Translations under genes and position numbers: made by a program | Assembly: GCA_910578215.1 (NCBI GenBank) | Contig: CAJTPH010000018.1 | Location: forward strand, 10,117-74,116 | From: an uncultured Acetatifactor sp. | GTDB taxonomy: Bacteria > Bacillota > Clostridia > Lachnospirales > Lachnospiraceae | Direction of reading: 5' to 3' | DNA length: 64,000 bases | Notes under the pieces: generated by a model | The model's database searches: none | What the model saw: the letters and a program-made list of their open reading frames with translations, nothing else | What the model was told of the DNA's origin: nothing | Shown here: in pieces, positions 1-9,383 of the stretch | Layout of the letters: each line of letters begins with the position of its first letter | How positions within the stretch are numbered: position 1 is the stretch's first letter

Positions 1-1157
1 CGGAATCGGAGCTCGAGTATGAAGCGGAGCCAGCCCCCGCATATGAAGCAGAGCCGGGATATGAAACAGAATCAGAGTTTGAGCCTGAGCCCGCTGAGGA
101 GGAGCCTGTCATAGAAGAACCCGCCGCGGAGGCACAACCGGGATATGAAGCGGAATCGGAGCCCGAGTATGAGGCAGAACCGGAGTATCAAGCAGAACCG
201 GAGCCGATGTATCAAGCGGAACCGGAGCCTGCATATGAGTCAGAGCCTGTGTATAAAGCGGAGCCTGCCCCAGCCGCTATGTCCGAGCCTGCGGAGGAGG
301 AGAATACCTGTTACGAGGCCCAGGAAGCCGGAGAACCTGCCGTGGCGGAAACCACAAAAGCAAGGGAACCGGAAGGCTCTTATCAGCCTGAGGAGCCGGA
401 GCGTCCTCCCGTCAGGAAGCTGACCCGCGAGGAGAGGGAACTGTATGCGCCCTATATCCAGAGCCGTTCGGCGAGAGAGCAGCTGGTGAAGGCAATCGAC
501 AACATCAGTCTGGCAGCATACACAGGCAATATTCTCATCATGGGCGAAGAAGGCATGAACACCATCACTCTTGCAAAAAATATGATCCGGGAAGTGCAGA
601 TGATGGACAGAAATTTCTCTGGGAAGGTGGCAAAGATATCCGGTCAGGGCTTCAACCAGAGGAACGTGAGGGACACCCTGGAACAGCTGAAAAACGGCGC
701 TTTGATTATTGAGAAGGCGTCCGGCATGGACATAAGGACGGCATCGGAGCTTGCACGGTTTTTGCGGCAGGATAATGTGGGCATCATTATTGTGCTGGAG
801 GACACCAGGAAGGGAATGGTAAGACTCTTTGCGGAGAATCCTCGTCTCAGACCCAGCTTTACGGCGAGGATGAATGTGGAGGCGTTGAGCAATGACACGC
901 TTGCCGCTTTTGGCATGAAGTATGCGCGCCAGATGGAATTCTCCATTGATGACCTGGGTATGCTGGCATTGCATAAAAGAATTGAGGAGCTGCAGACCAT
1001 CGACCATGTGGTTACGGTGGTTGAGGTCAAAAATATTGTGGACAATGCCATCCGCCATGCGAGTAAAAAGACGCTGGGACATTTCATGGATATTTTGTTT
1101 GCAAAACGCTATGACGAAGAGGATATGATTATTCTGACCGAAAAAGATTTTGTGTGA
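1..1157 (+). CDS. Acidic repeat protein with degenerate AAA-like domain (5' end outside window)
   Basis: The reading frame is open from base 3, so the start lies upstream; about 384 residues are visible. The first ~135 are a Glu/Pro/Tyr/Ala-rich repeat (units like EPEYEAEP, EPEPAYES) with no predicted fold. From about residue 140 (LTREERELYAPYI) a globular domain begins that looks like an AAA+ ATPase module: GNILIMGEEGMNT sits where a Walker A loop should be, GALIIEKASG where Walker B should be, followed by FLRQDNVGIIIVLED and an arginine-containing helix. The P-loop lysine is missing (GEEGMNT instead of GxxGxGKT), so nucleotide hydrolysis is doubtful. It ends 16 bases before glgB and probably shares its transcript. 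Specific function unknown; a scaffold or regulatory pseudo-ATPase is inference. Confidence 0.7.
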   Translation, partial: ESELEYEAEPAPAYEAEPGYETESEFEPEPAEEEPVIEEPAAEAQPGYEAESEPEYEAEPEYQAEPEPMYQAEPEPAYESEPVYKAEPAPAAMSEPAEEENTCYEAQEAGEPAVAETTKAREPEGSYQPEEPERPPVRKLTREERELYAPYIQSRSAREQLVKAIDNISLAAYTGNILIMGEEGMNTITLAKNMIREVQMMDRNFSGKVAKISGQGFNQRNVRDTLEQLKNGALIIEKASGMDIRTASELARFLRQDNVGIIIVLEDTRKGMVRLFAENPRLRPSFTARMNVEALSNDTLAAFGMKYARQMEFSIDDLGMLALHKRIEELQTIDHVVTVVEVKNIVDNAIRHASKKTLGHFMDILFAKRYDEEDMIILTEKDFV

Positions 1158-1173
1158 AAGGCGGTAACAGTGA

Positions 1174-3081
1174 ATGAAACAAGAGAGAGAGAAGGTTTTT
1201 ATTTCCGAGGCTGACCAGTATCTTTTCTCACAGGGGACCCATTATGACATTTATAAGAAGCTGGGGGCGCATCCGTCCGTGGAGGAGGATACGGAAGGAA
1301 TCTACTTTGGCGTATGGGCGCCCAATGCCAGAGAGGTACATGTGGTCGGCAGCTTTAACGGCTGGGATGAATACGCGCATCCCATGGAGAAGCTTGGACC
1401 TGTGGGAATATGGGGGGTATTTATTCCCGGCGTAAATTTGGGTGAGATGTATAAATTCCTTATTACCGCGCAGGACGGCAGGAAGCTGTACAAGGCGGAC
1501 CCTTATGCCAACTACGCGGAGTTTCGCCCGGGGACAGCCTCCGTTATCACAGACTTAAGCGGCTTTGCGTGGAAAGACGAAAAGTGGATGGAGGAGCGGG
1601 AAAAGAAGGATATGAACAGGGAGCCCATGGCAATTTACGAATGCCATATCGGTTCCTTTATGAAACATCCGGACGGAACGGAGGACGGCTTCTACAATTA
1701 CCGCCAGTTTGCGGACAGAATCACAGAGTACTTAAAGGAAATGAAATTTACCCATGTGGAGCTGATGGGCATTGCGGAGCATCCCTTTGACGGCTCATGG
1801 GGCTATCAGGTGACGGGCTATTATGCGCCTACATCGAGGTACGGCACTCCTGAGGATTTCATGTATCTGGTAAACAAGCTGCATAAGGCAGGAATAGGCG
1901 TTATTTTGGACTGGGTGCCCGCGCATTTTGCCACGGATGCCCACGGCCTGGGCCAGTTTGACGGGCAGTGTATTTTTGAGCATCCCGACCCAAGGCTGGG
2001 AGAGCATCCCGACTGGGGCACGAAAATTTTTAACTATGGGAAGCCGGAGGTAAAGAATTTCCTTATTGCCAACGTGCTGTTCTGGATAAGGGAGTTTCAT
2101 ATTGACGGTATCCGGGTGGATGCTGTTGCGTCCATGCTGTACCTGGATTACGGAAAACAGGACGGGCAGTGGCTGCCCAATAAGTTTGGCGGAAACAAGA
2201 ATCTGGAAGCGATCGAATTCTTCAAGCATTTAAATTCCGTAGTCAGAGGCACTTATCCGGGCTTTCTTACCATTGCGGAGGAATCCACCGCATGGCCGGA
2301 TGTTTCCGGCGACATAGGGACGGACAGCCTTGGCTTTTCCTTTAAATGGAACATGGGCTGGATGCACGATTTCTGCAATTACATGAAGCTCGATCCCCTT
2401 TTCAGGAAAGGGAATCATTACGGCATGACCTTTGCGATGAGCTATAATGAGAGCGAAAAATATATTTTGCCCATTTCTCATGACGAGGTGGTGCATTTAA
2501 AGTGTTCCATGGTGAATAAAATGCCGGGCTATCAGGTGGACAAGTATGCGAACCTGAGAGTGGGCTATGCCTATATGTTCGGTCACAGCGGCAAGAAGCT
2601 TCTGTTCATGGGGCAGGAATTCGGGCAGGAGAGAGAGTGGAGCGAGGCGCGGGAGCTGGATTGGTTCCTGCTGGGCGAGAAAAACAATCTCGGCATGCAG
2701 ACCTATGTGAAGGAGCTTTTAAAAATATACCATAAATATCCGGCATGCTATGAGCTGGATGACAGCTGGGCAGGCTTTGAGTGGATGGATGCGGACGATG
2801 CGGAAAACAGCGTTTATTCCTTTGTGAGAAGGTCCTCCGCAGGAACCGGCTCTCTGCTCTTTGTGCTGAACATGACGCCCGTAAGGCGGGAGGGTTATCA
2901 GGTGGCTGTTCCGCAGAAGAAGAAATATAAGCTGATTCTGAACAGCGACGAGGAGCGCTTTGGAGGCTGGGGCAGCGAGGTTCCGGCGGAAATTACGGCA
3001 AAGAAGGTTCCCTATAAGAACCAGAAATTTTCCATTGAGGTGGATCTGCCGCCCTATGCCGCGCTGGTGCTTGCTTTCTAG
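1174..3081 (+). CDS. glgB: 1,4-alpha-glucan branching enzyme
   Basis: Cytoplasmic GH13 enzyme that cuts alpha-1,4 chains and re-attaches them as alpha-1,6 branches in glycogen. The 635 residues begin with a CBM48-type module (FGVWAPNAREVHVVGSFNGW), continue into the catalytic barrel and end in a beta domain. Catalytic positions are visible: nucleophile Asp316 in DGIRVDAVAS, acid/base Glu369/370 in IAEESTAWP and the stabilising Asp437 in ISHDEVVH. Length fits short-type GlgB proteins. The ATG at 1174 follows AGGCGG at a usable distance. No other glycogen genes lie in the window, so the gene is either isolated or at the end of an operon that continues upstream. Confidence 0.96.
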   Translation: MKQEREKVFISEADQYLFSQGTHYDIYKKLGAHPSVEEDTEGIYFGVWAPNAREVHVVGSFNGWDEYAHPMEKLGPVGIWGVFIPGVNLGEMYKFLITAQDGRKLYKADPYANYAEFRPGTASVITDLSGFAWKDEKWMEEREKKDMNREPMAIYECHIGSFMKHPDGTEDGFYNYRQFADRITEYLKEMKFTHVELMGIAEHPFDGSWGYQVTGYYAPTSRYGTPEDFMYLVNKLHKAGIGVILDWVPAHFATDAHGLGQFDGQCIFEHPDPRLGEHPDWGTKIFNYGKPEVKNFLIANVLFWIREFHIDGIRVDAVASMLYLDYGKQDGQWLPNKFGGNKNLEAIEFFKHLNSVVRGTYPGFLTIAEESTAWPDVSGDIGTDSLGFSFKWNMGWMHDFCNYMKLDPLFRKGNHYGMTFAMSYNESEKYILPISHDEVVHLKCSMVNKMPGYQVDKYANLRVGYAYMFGHSGKKLLFMGQEFGQEREWSEARELDWFLLGEKNNLGMQTYVKELLKIYHKYPACYELDDSWAGFEWMDADDAENSVYSFVRRSSAGTGSLLFVLNMTPVRREGYQVAVPQKKKYKLILNSDEERFGGWGSEVPAEITAKKVPYKNQKFSIEVDLPPYAALVLAF

Positions 3082-3202
3082 GCTTTAAAAAAATAACAGG
3101 ATATAGTATTGAAGAATTCTTGATAAATCGGATGACTAATCAGGGCGCCGACGGCAGATAATGATAAACGTGGATTGAATGTGTTGAAAAGGAGGGCGTC
3201 TT

Positions 3203-3961
3203 ATGAGAAAAAGGCTTGTGACACTTTTATTGCTGGGGACGCTTATGACCGCTTCGGCGTGTTCGGGTAAGGATGCGGCAGAGCCGGATGCGGAAGGACT
3301 GCCCGGTCTGTCTCAGACAGAGAGCACGGCGCCGCCCAAAGCCACATCCGGACCGCAGAAGGAGCCGGATGCGACGGCGGAGCAGAAGCCGGAGGAAACG
3401 GCGCGGACAAACGTCATTTCTGATACGTCGGCAAAGCCGGAGATAAAAGCGACGCCGCAGCCCACGGCCGTATCGGGACCGGCGGGCGAATATGTAATTG
3501 AGGATTATATCAAATCCATAAAAATGCCTGAGGAATGGTATTCGTTTTCCTGCGAGAAGGATCAGGTTGTATTTTACAGCCGGGACGAGGAATATGGCTG
3601 GCTGGCTCCCTTTGAAATTACGCCTGAGAAGGGAAGGTCGGAGATAGAATGCATTATCGGTGAGCTGTCCGGGGCAACCGGCACGGCGGAGCTGATAGAT
3701 ACCCGCGAGGAGGAAAACGGAACCAGGTATGTGTTTGCGGTACACAGGCGCCGTTATGCCATGGGCGAGGTGGAGTTTCTGGCACAGGCAGGAATTATTT
3801 CGGAGGAGGAAGCTCTGGCACAGGAGCAGACGGGACTGTTTATTGCGTATAAGCTGAACGGAGGCCGGTGGTGGGGCTTTACCATCAAGAACGATGTGTT
3901 TGGCGGAGACGGGCTCCTGGATGCGTTGAAATTTGAGATTGTATTTGCGGATATAAAATAA
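3203..3961 (+). CDS. Putative lipoprotein, function unknown
   Basis: The 252-residue product starts with a lipoprotein signal: MRKR, a hydrophobic stretch (LVTLLLLGTLMTASAC) and a lipobox cysteine at residue 20 followed by SGKD. Residues ~25-95 are a Pro/Thr/Glu/Ala-rich linker typical of surface-anchored clostridial lipoproteins. The C-terminal ~150 residues form a compact domain (EDYIKSIKMPEEWYSFSCEKDQVVFYSRDEEYGW) that I do not recognise. GGAGGG precedes the ATG by 6 bases. It is likely exported and anchored to the outer face of the membrane. It stands alone between glgB and a convergent EAL gene. Confidence 0.75.
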   Translation: MRKRLVTLLLLGTLMTASACSGKDAAEPDAEGLPGLSQTESTAPPKATSGPQKEPDATAEQKPEETARTNVISDTSAKPEIKATPQPTAVSGPAGEYVIEDYIKSIKMPEEWYSFSCEKDQVVFYSRDEEYGWLAPFEITPEKGRSEIECIIGELSGATGTAELIDTREEENGTRYVFAVHRRRYAMGEVEFLAQAGIISEEEALAQEQTGLFIAYKLNGGRWWGFTIKNDVFGGDGLLDALKFEIVFADIK

Positions 3962-3970
3962 AAGCGGCTG

Positions 3971-3997
3971 TAAGGGAAAGGTTAATTCCTTTCCCTT
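3971..3997. terminator. Convergent intergenic hairpin
   Basis: TAAGGGAAAGG and CCTTTCCCTTA form an 11-bp perfect stem with a 6-base loop between two convergent genes. It contains the stop codon of the minus-strand EAL gene. Its position suits termination of the plus-strand lipoprotein transcript, but the T-run downstream is short. Confidence 0.5.
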
Positions 3998-5889
3998 ATA
4001 AATTTTATAAATTCTTTCCCTTCAAGGGGCTTTGAAAAATAGTAGCCCTGAATATAGTCGATGCCCAGACCCTCCAGCACGGCCAGCTGGTCCGCGGTTT
4101 CCACTCCCTCTGCAACGGTCTTTAAACGCATGTCATGTATCATATTGGCGGTGGCCTGCAGCACAAACTGCGCCTTTTCGGTCTCAAAGTATGCCTGTGT
4201 CATGTCGTGGTCAAATTTGACGATCTGTACGGGCATATCCATAATATAGTTGAGGTTTGACTGCCCGTTTCCGAAGTCGTCCAGCGAAAATTCCACACCG
4301 TAATCGATGAGCCTGCGCATGTTGTCCAGCAGGATGTTTTTCTTGGCAATGGCGGCGGACTCGGTGATCTCCAGGTTGATATATCTTGAGGGCAGGTCGT
4401 ATTTTTTCATAATATTTATGTATTCTTCCGCAAGAGCCTTGTTTTCGCACTGCACAACGGAAAGGTTTACCTCGATGTATTCGATGCCGTATTTCACGAT
4501 GTCGCTTTCCTTAATGAACCGGCATGTCTTTTCAAATACGATGTTGCCTATTTTTCCGATCAACCCCGTTTCCTCCGCTATCGGGATAAACAGGCCGGGA
4601 GGGATGATGCTGCCGTCTGCCCGGCGGATACGTACCAGGGCCTCCGCGGACACGAATTTCTTTTTTGCGGTGGAATAGATCGGCTGATAAAATACCTCCA
4701 CCCGGTCTTCGTTTATGGCAAGTATAATCGTCTTCAGCATCTCGTCGCGCTGGCGCTTTTTTGCAATGGTGTCTTCATCCAGCGTCAGAATATAGCTTTC
4801 GGAGGACTCCGCACAGTGCAGGCGGAAATGCTTCAGCAGTCCCAGCATCTCCTCGGCGTTTTCGGCAACGTTTCCGGAGGGGATAAACAGATAATGGGGT
4901 TGCAGAAACAGAGGCTCCCCATCAGGGCTATCCGGGCTGTTTTCCAGCCATCCCTGCCGGAAACGGCTGCAGACGATATCGCGCACCTTCTCATAAGTTT
5001 CTGTATTTTCAAAAGAAAGGGAAAATTCCCTGTCGTCCGTCTTGAAAACCATGGTGTCCGGCAGCTGCCTTATAAACTGTACGACCTCTGCCAGCGCGGC
5101 TTCTATTTTGGTCAAGGAAATACTTTTCTTCTGGATATTTTCAAGCGAAACCAATACCCCATAGCAGTTTTTGTCAAGAAGATATCTCTGCCGGATAAAT
5201 TCCACCAGGGCGTAGCTGTTGTAAAAGCCGGTGCTCCTGTCTATATAGATTTCGGGATTTTCCAGCTCGAAAAACAGGATCATTATTCCTATTGCGCCTG
5301 CAAAGCCTACCAGAAGAAGCTCGCTGTTCAGAAATTGGGTAAGGGCGGCAATGATCCATATGATCAGCCAAAGAGCTATGGCGTTGCGCCGTTTGGGGTT
5401 CATCTGCTGTCCCTGTACATACAGCTTGATAAGCGTTGCCAGTATCAGGATAAGCGCCCCGGCATAGGTGGCGGAGCAGGCCGGCCCGTAGGTGTAGGCG
5501 ACGCTCCCGCCCTCATAGAAAATACTGATGGGAGAAACAAAGATCAATACGGCGACTGCCCCCACAACTATTGTCAGTCGAACGGTAAACCTGTCGGCCT
5601 TTGCAAGGTGGCGGATGTCGGCATTGGCGTAGATGAGCGCCACATAGCCGGTGGCAACCAGGGACACAAGATACGCCTTGCATTCGGTCTTGACCAGCCA
5701 TAAGGGAACGGCATCCTGATTGACAATCAGCACAATGGATAATATATCCAGCACAAGGCAGCAGAAGGTTATGTACAAAGAACGCAGGAAAATTTTGCTG
5801 ATATACAGCCCCAGTGTGCCCTGGCGCTTATAGAAATAGAGCAGAAGCAATAAAATACAGATTCCGCCCAGCTGCATTTGAATGTTCAT
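3982..5889 (-). CDS. Membrane-bound EAL-domain c-di-GMP phosphodiesterase with degenerate GGDEF
   Basis: A 635-residue protein. Residues ~1-210 contain about seven hydrophobic segments (ILLLLLYFY, FCCLVLDILSIVLIV, LTIVVGAVAVLIFV, AIALWLIIWIIAAL). A middle region (STGFYNSYALVEFIRQRY to KTDDREFSLSF) aligns in shape with GGDEF domains but lacks the GGDEF signature, so it should not make c-di-GMP. The C-terminal ~250 residues are an EAL domain with the metal- and substrate-binding motifs intact: EALVR, the ExNLS motif as EVNLSVVQ, DDFGNGQSNLNY and AEGVET. It should hydrolyse c-di-GMP at the membrane. Its position beside flagellar and Tad pilus genes fits control of the motile-to-sessile switch, which is inference. 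Confidence 0.93.
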   Translation of the reverse strand: MNIQMQLGGICILLLLLYFYKRQGTLGLYISKIFLRSLYITFCCLVLDILSIVLIVNQDAVPLWLVKTECKAYLVSLVATGYVALIYANADIRHLAKADRFTVRLTIVVGAVAVLIFVSPISIFYEGGSVAYTYGPACSATYAGALILILATLIKLYVQGQQMNPKRRNAIALWLIIWIIAALTQFLNSELLLVGFAGAIGIMILFFELENPEIYIDRSTGFYNSYALVEFIRQRYLLDKNCYGVLVSLENIQKKSISLTKIEAALAEVVQFIRQLPDTMVFKTDDREFSLSFENTETYEKVRDIVCSRFRQGWLENSPDSPDGEPLFLQPHYLFIPSGNVAENAEEMLGLLKHFRLHCAESSESYILTLDEDTIAKKRQRDEMLKTIILAINEDRVEVFYQPIYSTAKKKFVSAEALVRIRRADGSIIPPGLFIPIAEETGLIGKIGNIVFEKTCRFIKESDIVKYGIEYIEVNLSVVQCENKALAEEYINIMKKYDLPSRYINLEITESAAIAKKNILLDNMRRLIDYGVEFSLDDFGNGQSNLNYIMDMPVQIVKFDHDMTQAYFETEKAQFVLQATANMIHDMRLKTVAEGVETADQLAVLEGLGIDYIQGYYFSKPLEGKEFIKFIRERN

Positions 5890-6088
5890 ATGTAACGCTT
5901 CCTTATATAAAATTTTTATAATATTATTCTTTCATTTTAATAAATTTTTCTCTGTGCCATCATTTTACTATATATTGCGGAGTTCTGGCAAGTGTTACTT
6001 CGGGCACAGGTAAAGAAAAACCGTTTTTTCTCCGAAATATAGGATGAACACTTTTGGAGTGAATTTTTTATAGACAGGAGATGTGATC

Positions 6089-9000
6089 TTGAAAATATCA
6101 TTTTATCAGCAGGCAACCAAAGAAACAGAAAAGCAGCACTCGGGAAAGACCCATATGAGCCATGGGTCGGGAAAGGCACAGCAGGTATCCGCCGCGTATG
6201 CGGCAGTTGCAAGAGGAGGCGACATGCATCTGGACGGCATGGCGGGAAAGGGAGCGGATAAGGGCAAGAGCCTGATCGAGCTGCAGCAGGAGGCGGGCGC
6301 CGTAGACGTGGGCGTGCAGCGGGATTACATGACGCTGATGTCCCATACCATGTCTGAGGAAGACTATGCGAAAATGCAGGAGGAGGGCTTTGACTTTTCC
6401 GGTATGGACCCGGAGGAGGTCGTTACGATCGTAGATAGAATTAAGGCGGAGCTGGTGCGCGCAGGGAAGGATATCAAGGGCTATACGGATGATCTGGACA
6501 TGGATACCCTTGCAGCTGCGCTGGGCAGCGATGCGCTGGCGAAGGCGGTTGCAGACAGCTTTTCCAGAGCGGACATTCCGCTGACGGAGGAAAACCTTGC
6601 GGCTGTGGAGCAGGCGTGGAATATGGGAAACAAGCTGCAGCCCATGGACGACGGTTCCCGTCAGTATTTGATCGACAATGAGATGGAGCCGGAGATCTGG
6701 AATTTGTATCTGGCGGAAAACAGCGGGGCCGGACAGGGAGGCAGCGTGCCCAGGTTTTATGAGGAGGATGTCAAGGGCTATTATGCGCAGCAGTATACCG
6801 GGCAGCTGAATAACGCGGTGGAAGCAGATGCGCAGAGACAGCGGTCTCAGAGTACCCGGAAGGCAGACGCAAAGAGACAGGACCAGCCCCAGGGCGCGCA
6901 GAAGACCGAGGCGCAAAAGGGGATACAGTCTCAAGGCGCACAGAAAAACAGTGTTCAGGGGGAAGCGCAGACGAAGGATACGGAGCGGGACCAGGGGCTC
7001 CAGACACAAATTGACAGGGTCATCGAGCGTTCCGGCAGAGAGGTAGACCAGGAGAGCAGAGAGATGGCAGCATGGCTGATGGACAGAGGGCTGCCCTTGA
7101 CGGAGGAGAATCTGGACAGGCTGGAGAGCCTGCGTCAGGTGGAGCTGCCTCTTACCGAGGAGGCGTTCGCCCAAGCCTCGGCAAACGCGATGGCTGTAGG
7201 AAAGGACCCGATGTATGCCTCCTTGGCGGGAAGTGAGAAGAACCTGTATGAGAGGGCTGCGGAGATATCCGAATATTATCACAGCAGTGAGGCGTGGGAG
7301 AAGGCGGTAGGCGACATTACGGCCAGACGCCAGCTGGAGGAGATCAGGCTTCGGATGACGGCGGAGGTAAACGTTAAGCTCTTAAAGAGCGGCTTTTCCA
7401 TCGATACCGCCCCTATGGAGCAGCTGATCCAGGCGCTGAGACACGCGGAGCAGCAGCTGGCGGCACATTATTTCCCGGGCGATGCTCATGCAGTTGATAA
7501 ATACCGTACTTATCAGAATGTCAACGCGGTGGTGTCGGAGATTCCCGGCCTGCCGGCGGATGTGCTGGGCGGCTTTGTGACTGGCGCGGCGGGTGACGGC
7601 ATCTCCGATGCATTTGGCGAGTATGCCAGCGATATCACTCCGGAAATGCTCCACAGCACAGGAAAGGCTATGCAGGAATCCTATGAAAAGGCGCAGACCA
7701 GATATGAGGAACTGATGACCTCGCCGCGGGAGGACCTGGGCGACAGCATCCAGAAGGCATTCGGAAATGTGGATGATATTCTGGATTATCTCGGTCTGGA
7801 GTTTACAGAAGAAAACCGCAGGGCGGTCAGGATTCTGGGTTATAACAATATGGAGATGACCCATTCAAACCTGAGGACAGTGCTTGAGGCCGACAGGAAG
7901 GTAAAGGCAGTGGTGGAGAAGCTGACGCCTGCGGCAACCCTGAAAATGATCAGGGACGGTGTTAATCCTCTGGAAAAGAGCTTTGACGAGCTGGAACAAT
8001 ATTTTGACGAGCTGCCCAGGGAGTACAAGGACGAGGCGCAAAGCTACAGCCGCTTCCTGTACGGTCTGGAGAAAAATAACAAGATCACGGCGGAGGAGCG
8101 TGAGGGTTATATCGGTATCTACCGTCTGGTGCATCAGATTGAGAAGTCGGACGGAGCGGCGGTGGGCGCACTGGTGAATACCCATGCGGAGCTGCGCTTT
8201 GCAAATCTTCTGTCCGCAGTCCGCACCAGCAGGGTAAAGTCCATGGATATACGCGCCGACATAAATGCGGCGGCTGAGATGATGCGGGACGGCGCAAGCA
8301 TATCGGCACAAATCGCCAAGGCGTTCAGCACAGGCGCCAGAAAGCTGATGTCGGAGGTGTCATACAGCAAGGAGGCGGAGCAGGAATACAATGCCCAGGA
8401 GCTGGAAACAATGCGTCAGTCAGTAACTTCCGCCGAAAAGGAATGTATCGCAATGCTGCAGAGGGGTGAAATGTCCCAGAGCGCAGACAATCTGATGGCC
8501 GCCCAGGCGCTTTTGCACGGCAGCGAAAATATTTTTGCACGCTCCCTGCGCCAGGGGAATAATAACGGAATAAAAGACTATGATAATGGCGGAGAAGATT
8601 ATGAGTTAGACGGCGGCGACCTGTGGGAAATGCTTGACGACAAGGAGGAATTTGCCCAGGAATATGCCTCAACGGCCAAGGCGGCTGAGGAGGCCGTGGA
8701 GGAGATGACCTTTGAAGCGGAATCCAGCGTGGACGTGCGTCGGATGCAGCTTTTGCACAAACAGCTCCATGTGGCCTCATCGCTGGCAAGGCAGGAAGAA
8801 TATTTTCTGCCCATGTACCTGGGCGATACGGTGGCGCGGGTGCATCTGACCATGAACAGAACCGGCGGGAATCAGGGAAACGTAGTCGTGGACGTAAAGT
8901 TTGAAGATGAGCGCATTCATGCGGATTTGCAGCTGGAGCAGGGAACCATAAACGGAATTTTAACCACTGAAAATCCGAATGAGGTAATGAAATTGCGGAA

Positions 9001-9202
9001 AATAGCCGATAACTTTAGAAGTATTGCAGGGAGCCGCTGGAAGGTGGGCGATGTCAGTGTGGCGTCGGCGGGAGCCGCAAGGCAGGAGACTGAGGCGGCC
9101 GGCGAAAGGACAGAAAGCTCCGAGCTGTACCGTGTTGCAAAGGTGTTCCTGCAGTCGGTACAGCAGGGCGGCGTGAGCAGGAGGGTCGTTTCGAGATTAT
9201 AA
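6089..9202 (+). CDS. Large DUF6240-like, FliK-like flagellar-associated protein
   Basis: About 1037 residues. A TTG start at 6089 (MKISFYQQATKE) is preferred over GTG 6083 because CAGGAG lies 8 bases before the TTG. The body is helical, with short repeated motifs of the type LPLTEENLDRLESL and IPLTEENLAAVEQA at intervals, and a low-complexity Gln/Lys/Arg/Ala stretch around residues 245-305. The C-terminal ~130 residues (YLGDTVARVHLTMNR, VVVDVKFEDERIHADLQL) resemble the C-terminal domain of flagellar hook-length proteins. I recognise the general type as a DUF6240 protein of clostridial flagellar loci. Its place directly before flagellin supports a flagellar role. Whether it measures hook length is not shown by the sequence. 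Confidence 0.7.
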   Translation: MKISFYQQATKETEKQHSGKTHMSHGSGKAQQVSAAYAAVARGGDMHLDGMAGKGADKGKSLIELQQEAGAVDVGVQRDYMTLMSHTMSEEDYAKMQEEGFDFSGMDPEEVVTIVDRIKAELVRAGKDIKGYTDDLDMDTLAAALGSDALAKAVADSFSRADIPLTEENLAAVEQAWNMGNKLQPMDDGSRQYLIDNEMEPEIWNLYLAENSGAGQGGSVPRFYEEDVKGYYAQQYTGQLNNAVEADAQRQRSQSTRKADAKRQDQPQGAQKTEAQKGIQSQGAQKNSVQGEAQTKDTERDQGLQTQIDRVIERSGREVDQESREMAAWLMDRGLPLTEENLDRLESLRQVELPLTEEAFAQASANAMAVGKDPMYASLAGSEKNLYERAAEISEYYHSSEAWEKAVGDITARRQLEEIRLRMTAEVNVKLLKSGFSIDTAPMEQLIQALRHAEQQLAAHYFPGDAHAVDKYRTYQNVNAVVSEIPGLPADVLGGFVTGAAGDGISDAFGEYASDITPEMLHSTGKAMQESYEKAQTRYEELMTSPREDLGDSIQKAFGNVDDILDYLGLEFTEENRRAVRILGYNNMEMTHSNLRTVLEADRKVKAVVEKLTPAATLKMIRDGVNPLEKSFDELEQYFDELPREYKDEAQSYSRFLYGLEKNNKITAEEREGYIGIYRLVHQIEKSDGAAVGALVNTHAELRFANLLSAVRTSRVKSMDIRADINAAAEMMRDGASISAQIAKAFSTGARKLMSEVSYSKEAEQEYNAQELETMRQSVTSAEKECIAMLQRGEMSQSADNLMAAQALLHGSENIFARSLRQGNNNGIKDYDNGGEDYELDGGDLWEMLDDKEEFAQEYASTAKAAEEAVEEMTFEAESSVDVRRMQLLHKQLHVASSLARQEEYFLPMYLGDTVARVHLTMNRTGGNQGNVVVDVKFEDERIHADLQLEQGTINGILTTENPNEVMKLRKIADNFRSIAGSRWKVGDVSVASAGAARQETEAAGERTESSELYRVAKVFLQSVQQGGVSRRVVSRL

Positions 9203-9263
9203 ATCCATGCCCGCTTCGACAGGCCGGGAATATAAGCTTGAAGGTAAATCTTATAATATTGAT

Positions 9264-9383
9264 AAGTAAACTTTCAAATATTGAATGTATGTGCGCCGAA
9301 GCGCACAGGGAGGTATAAATTTGAAAGTAAACTTTCAAATGTTTGAATAATATGTGCGCCAAAGCGCACAGGGAGGTATAAGT
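9264..9383 (+). promoter_or_regulatory. Duplicated flagellin leader with hairpin plus Shine-Dalgarno
   Basis: Two copies of a ~57-base unit lie head to tail (9264-9320 and 9325-9383). Each has AAGTAAACTTTCAAAT, then a 6-bp hairpin (GTGCGC, loop CGAA or CAAA, GCGCAC), then AGGGAGGTATAA. The second copy leads directly into the flagellin ATG; the first has no start codon in register apart from a TTG at 9321. The ACAGGGAGG segment overlapping the ribosome site resembles a CsrA/RsmA target, and hag leaders in Bacillus are CsrA-FliW controlled. That assignment is inference. Confidence 0.7.

Noticed and set aside
6098..7282. Long minus-strand open frame (394 codons) opposite the DUF6240-like gene
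   Set aside because: Antisense of a clear coding sequence; composition rich in Leu/Arg/His with no domain and no ribosome site. GC-rich genes here often leave such shadows open.
9203..9263. Sigma-28 type promoter for flagellin
   Set aside because: TAAA-like and GATAA-like sequences are present, but the spacing does not fit the TAAA-N15-GCCGATAA consensus.
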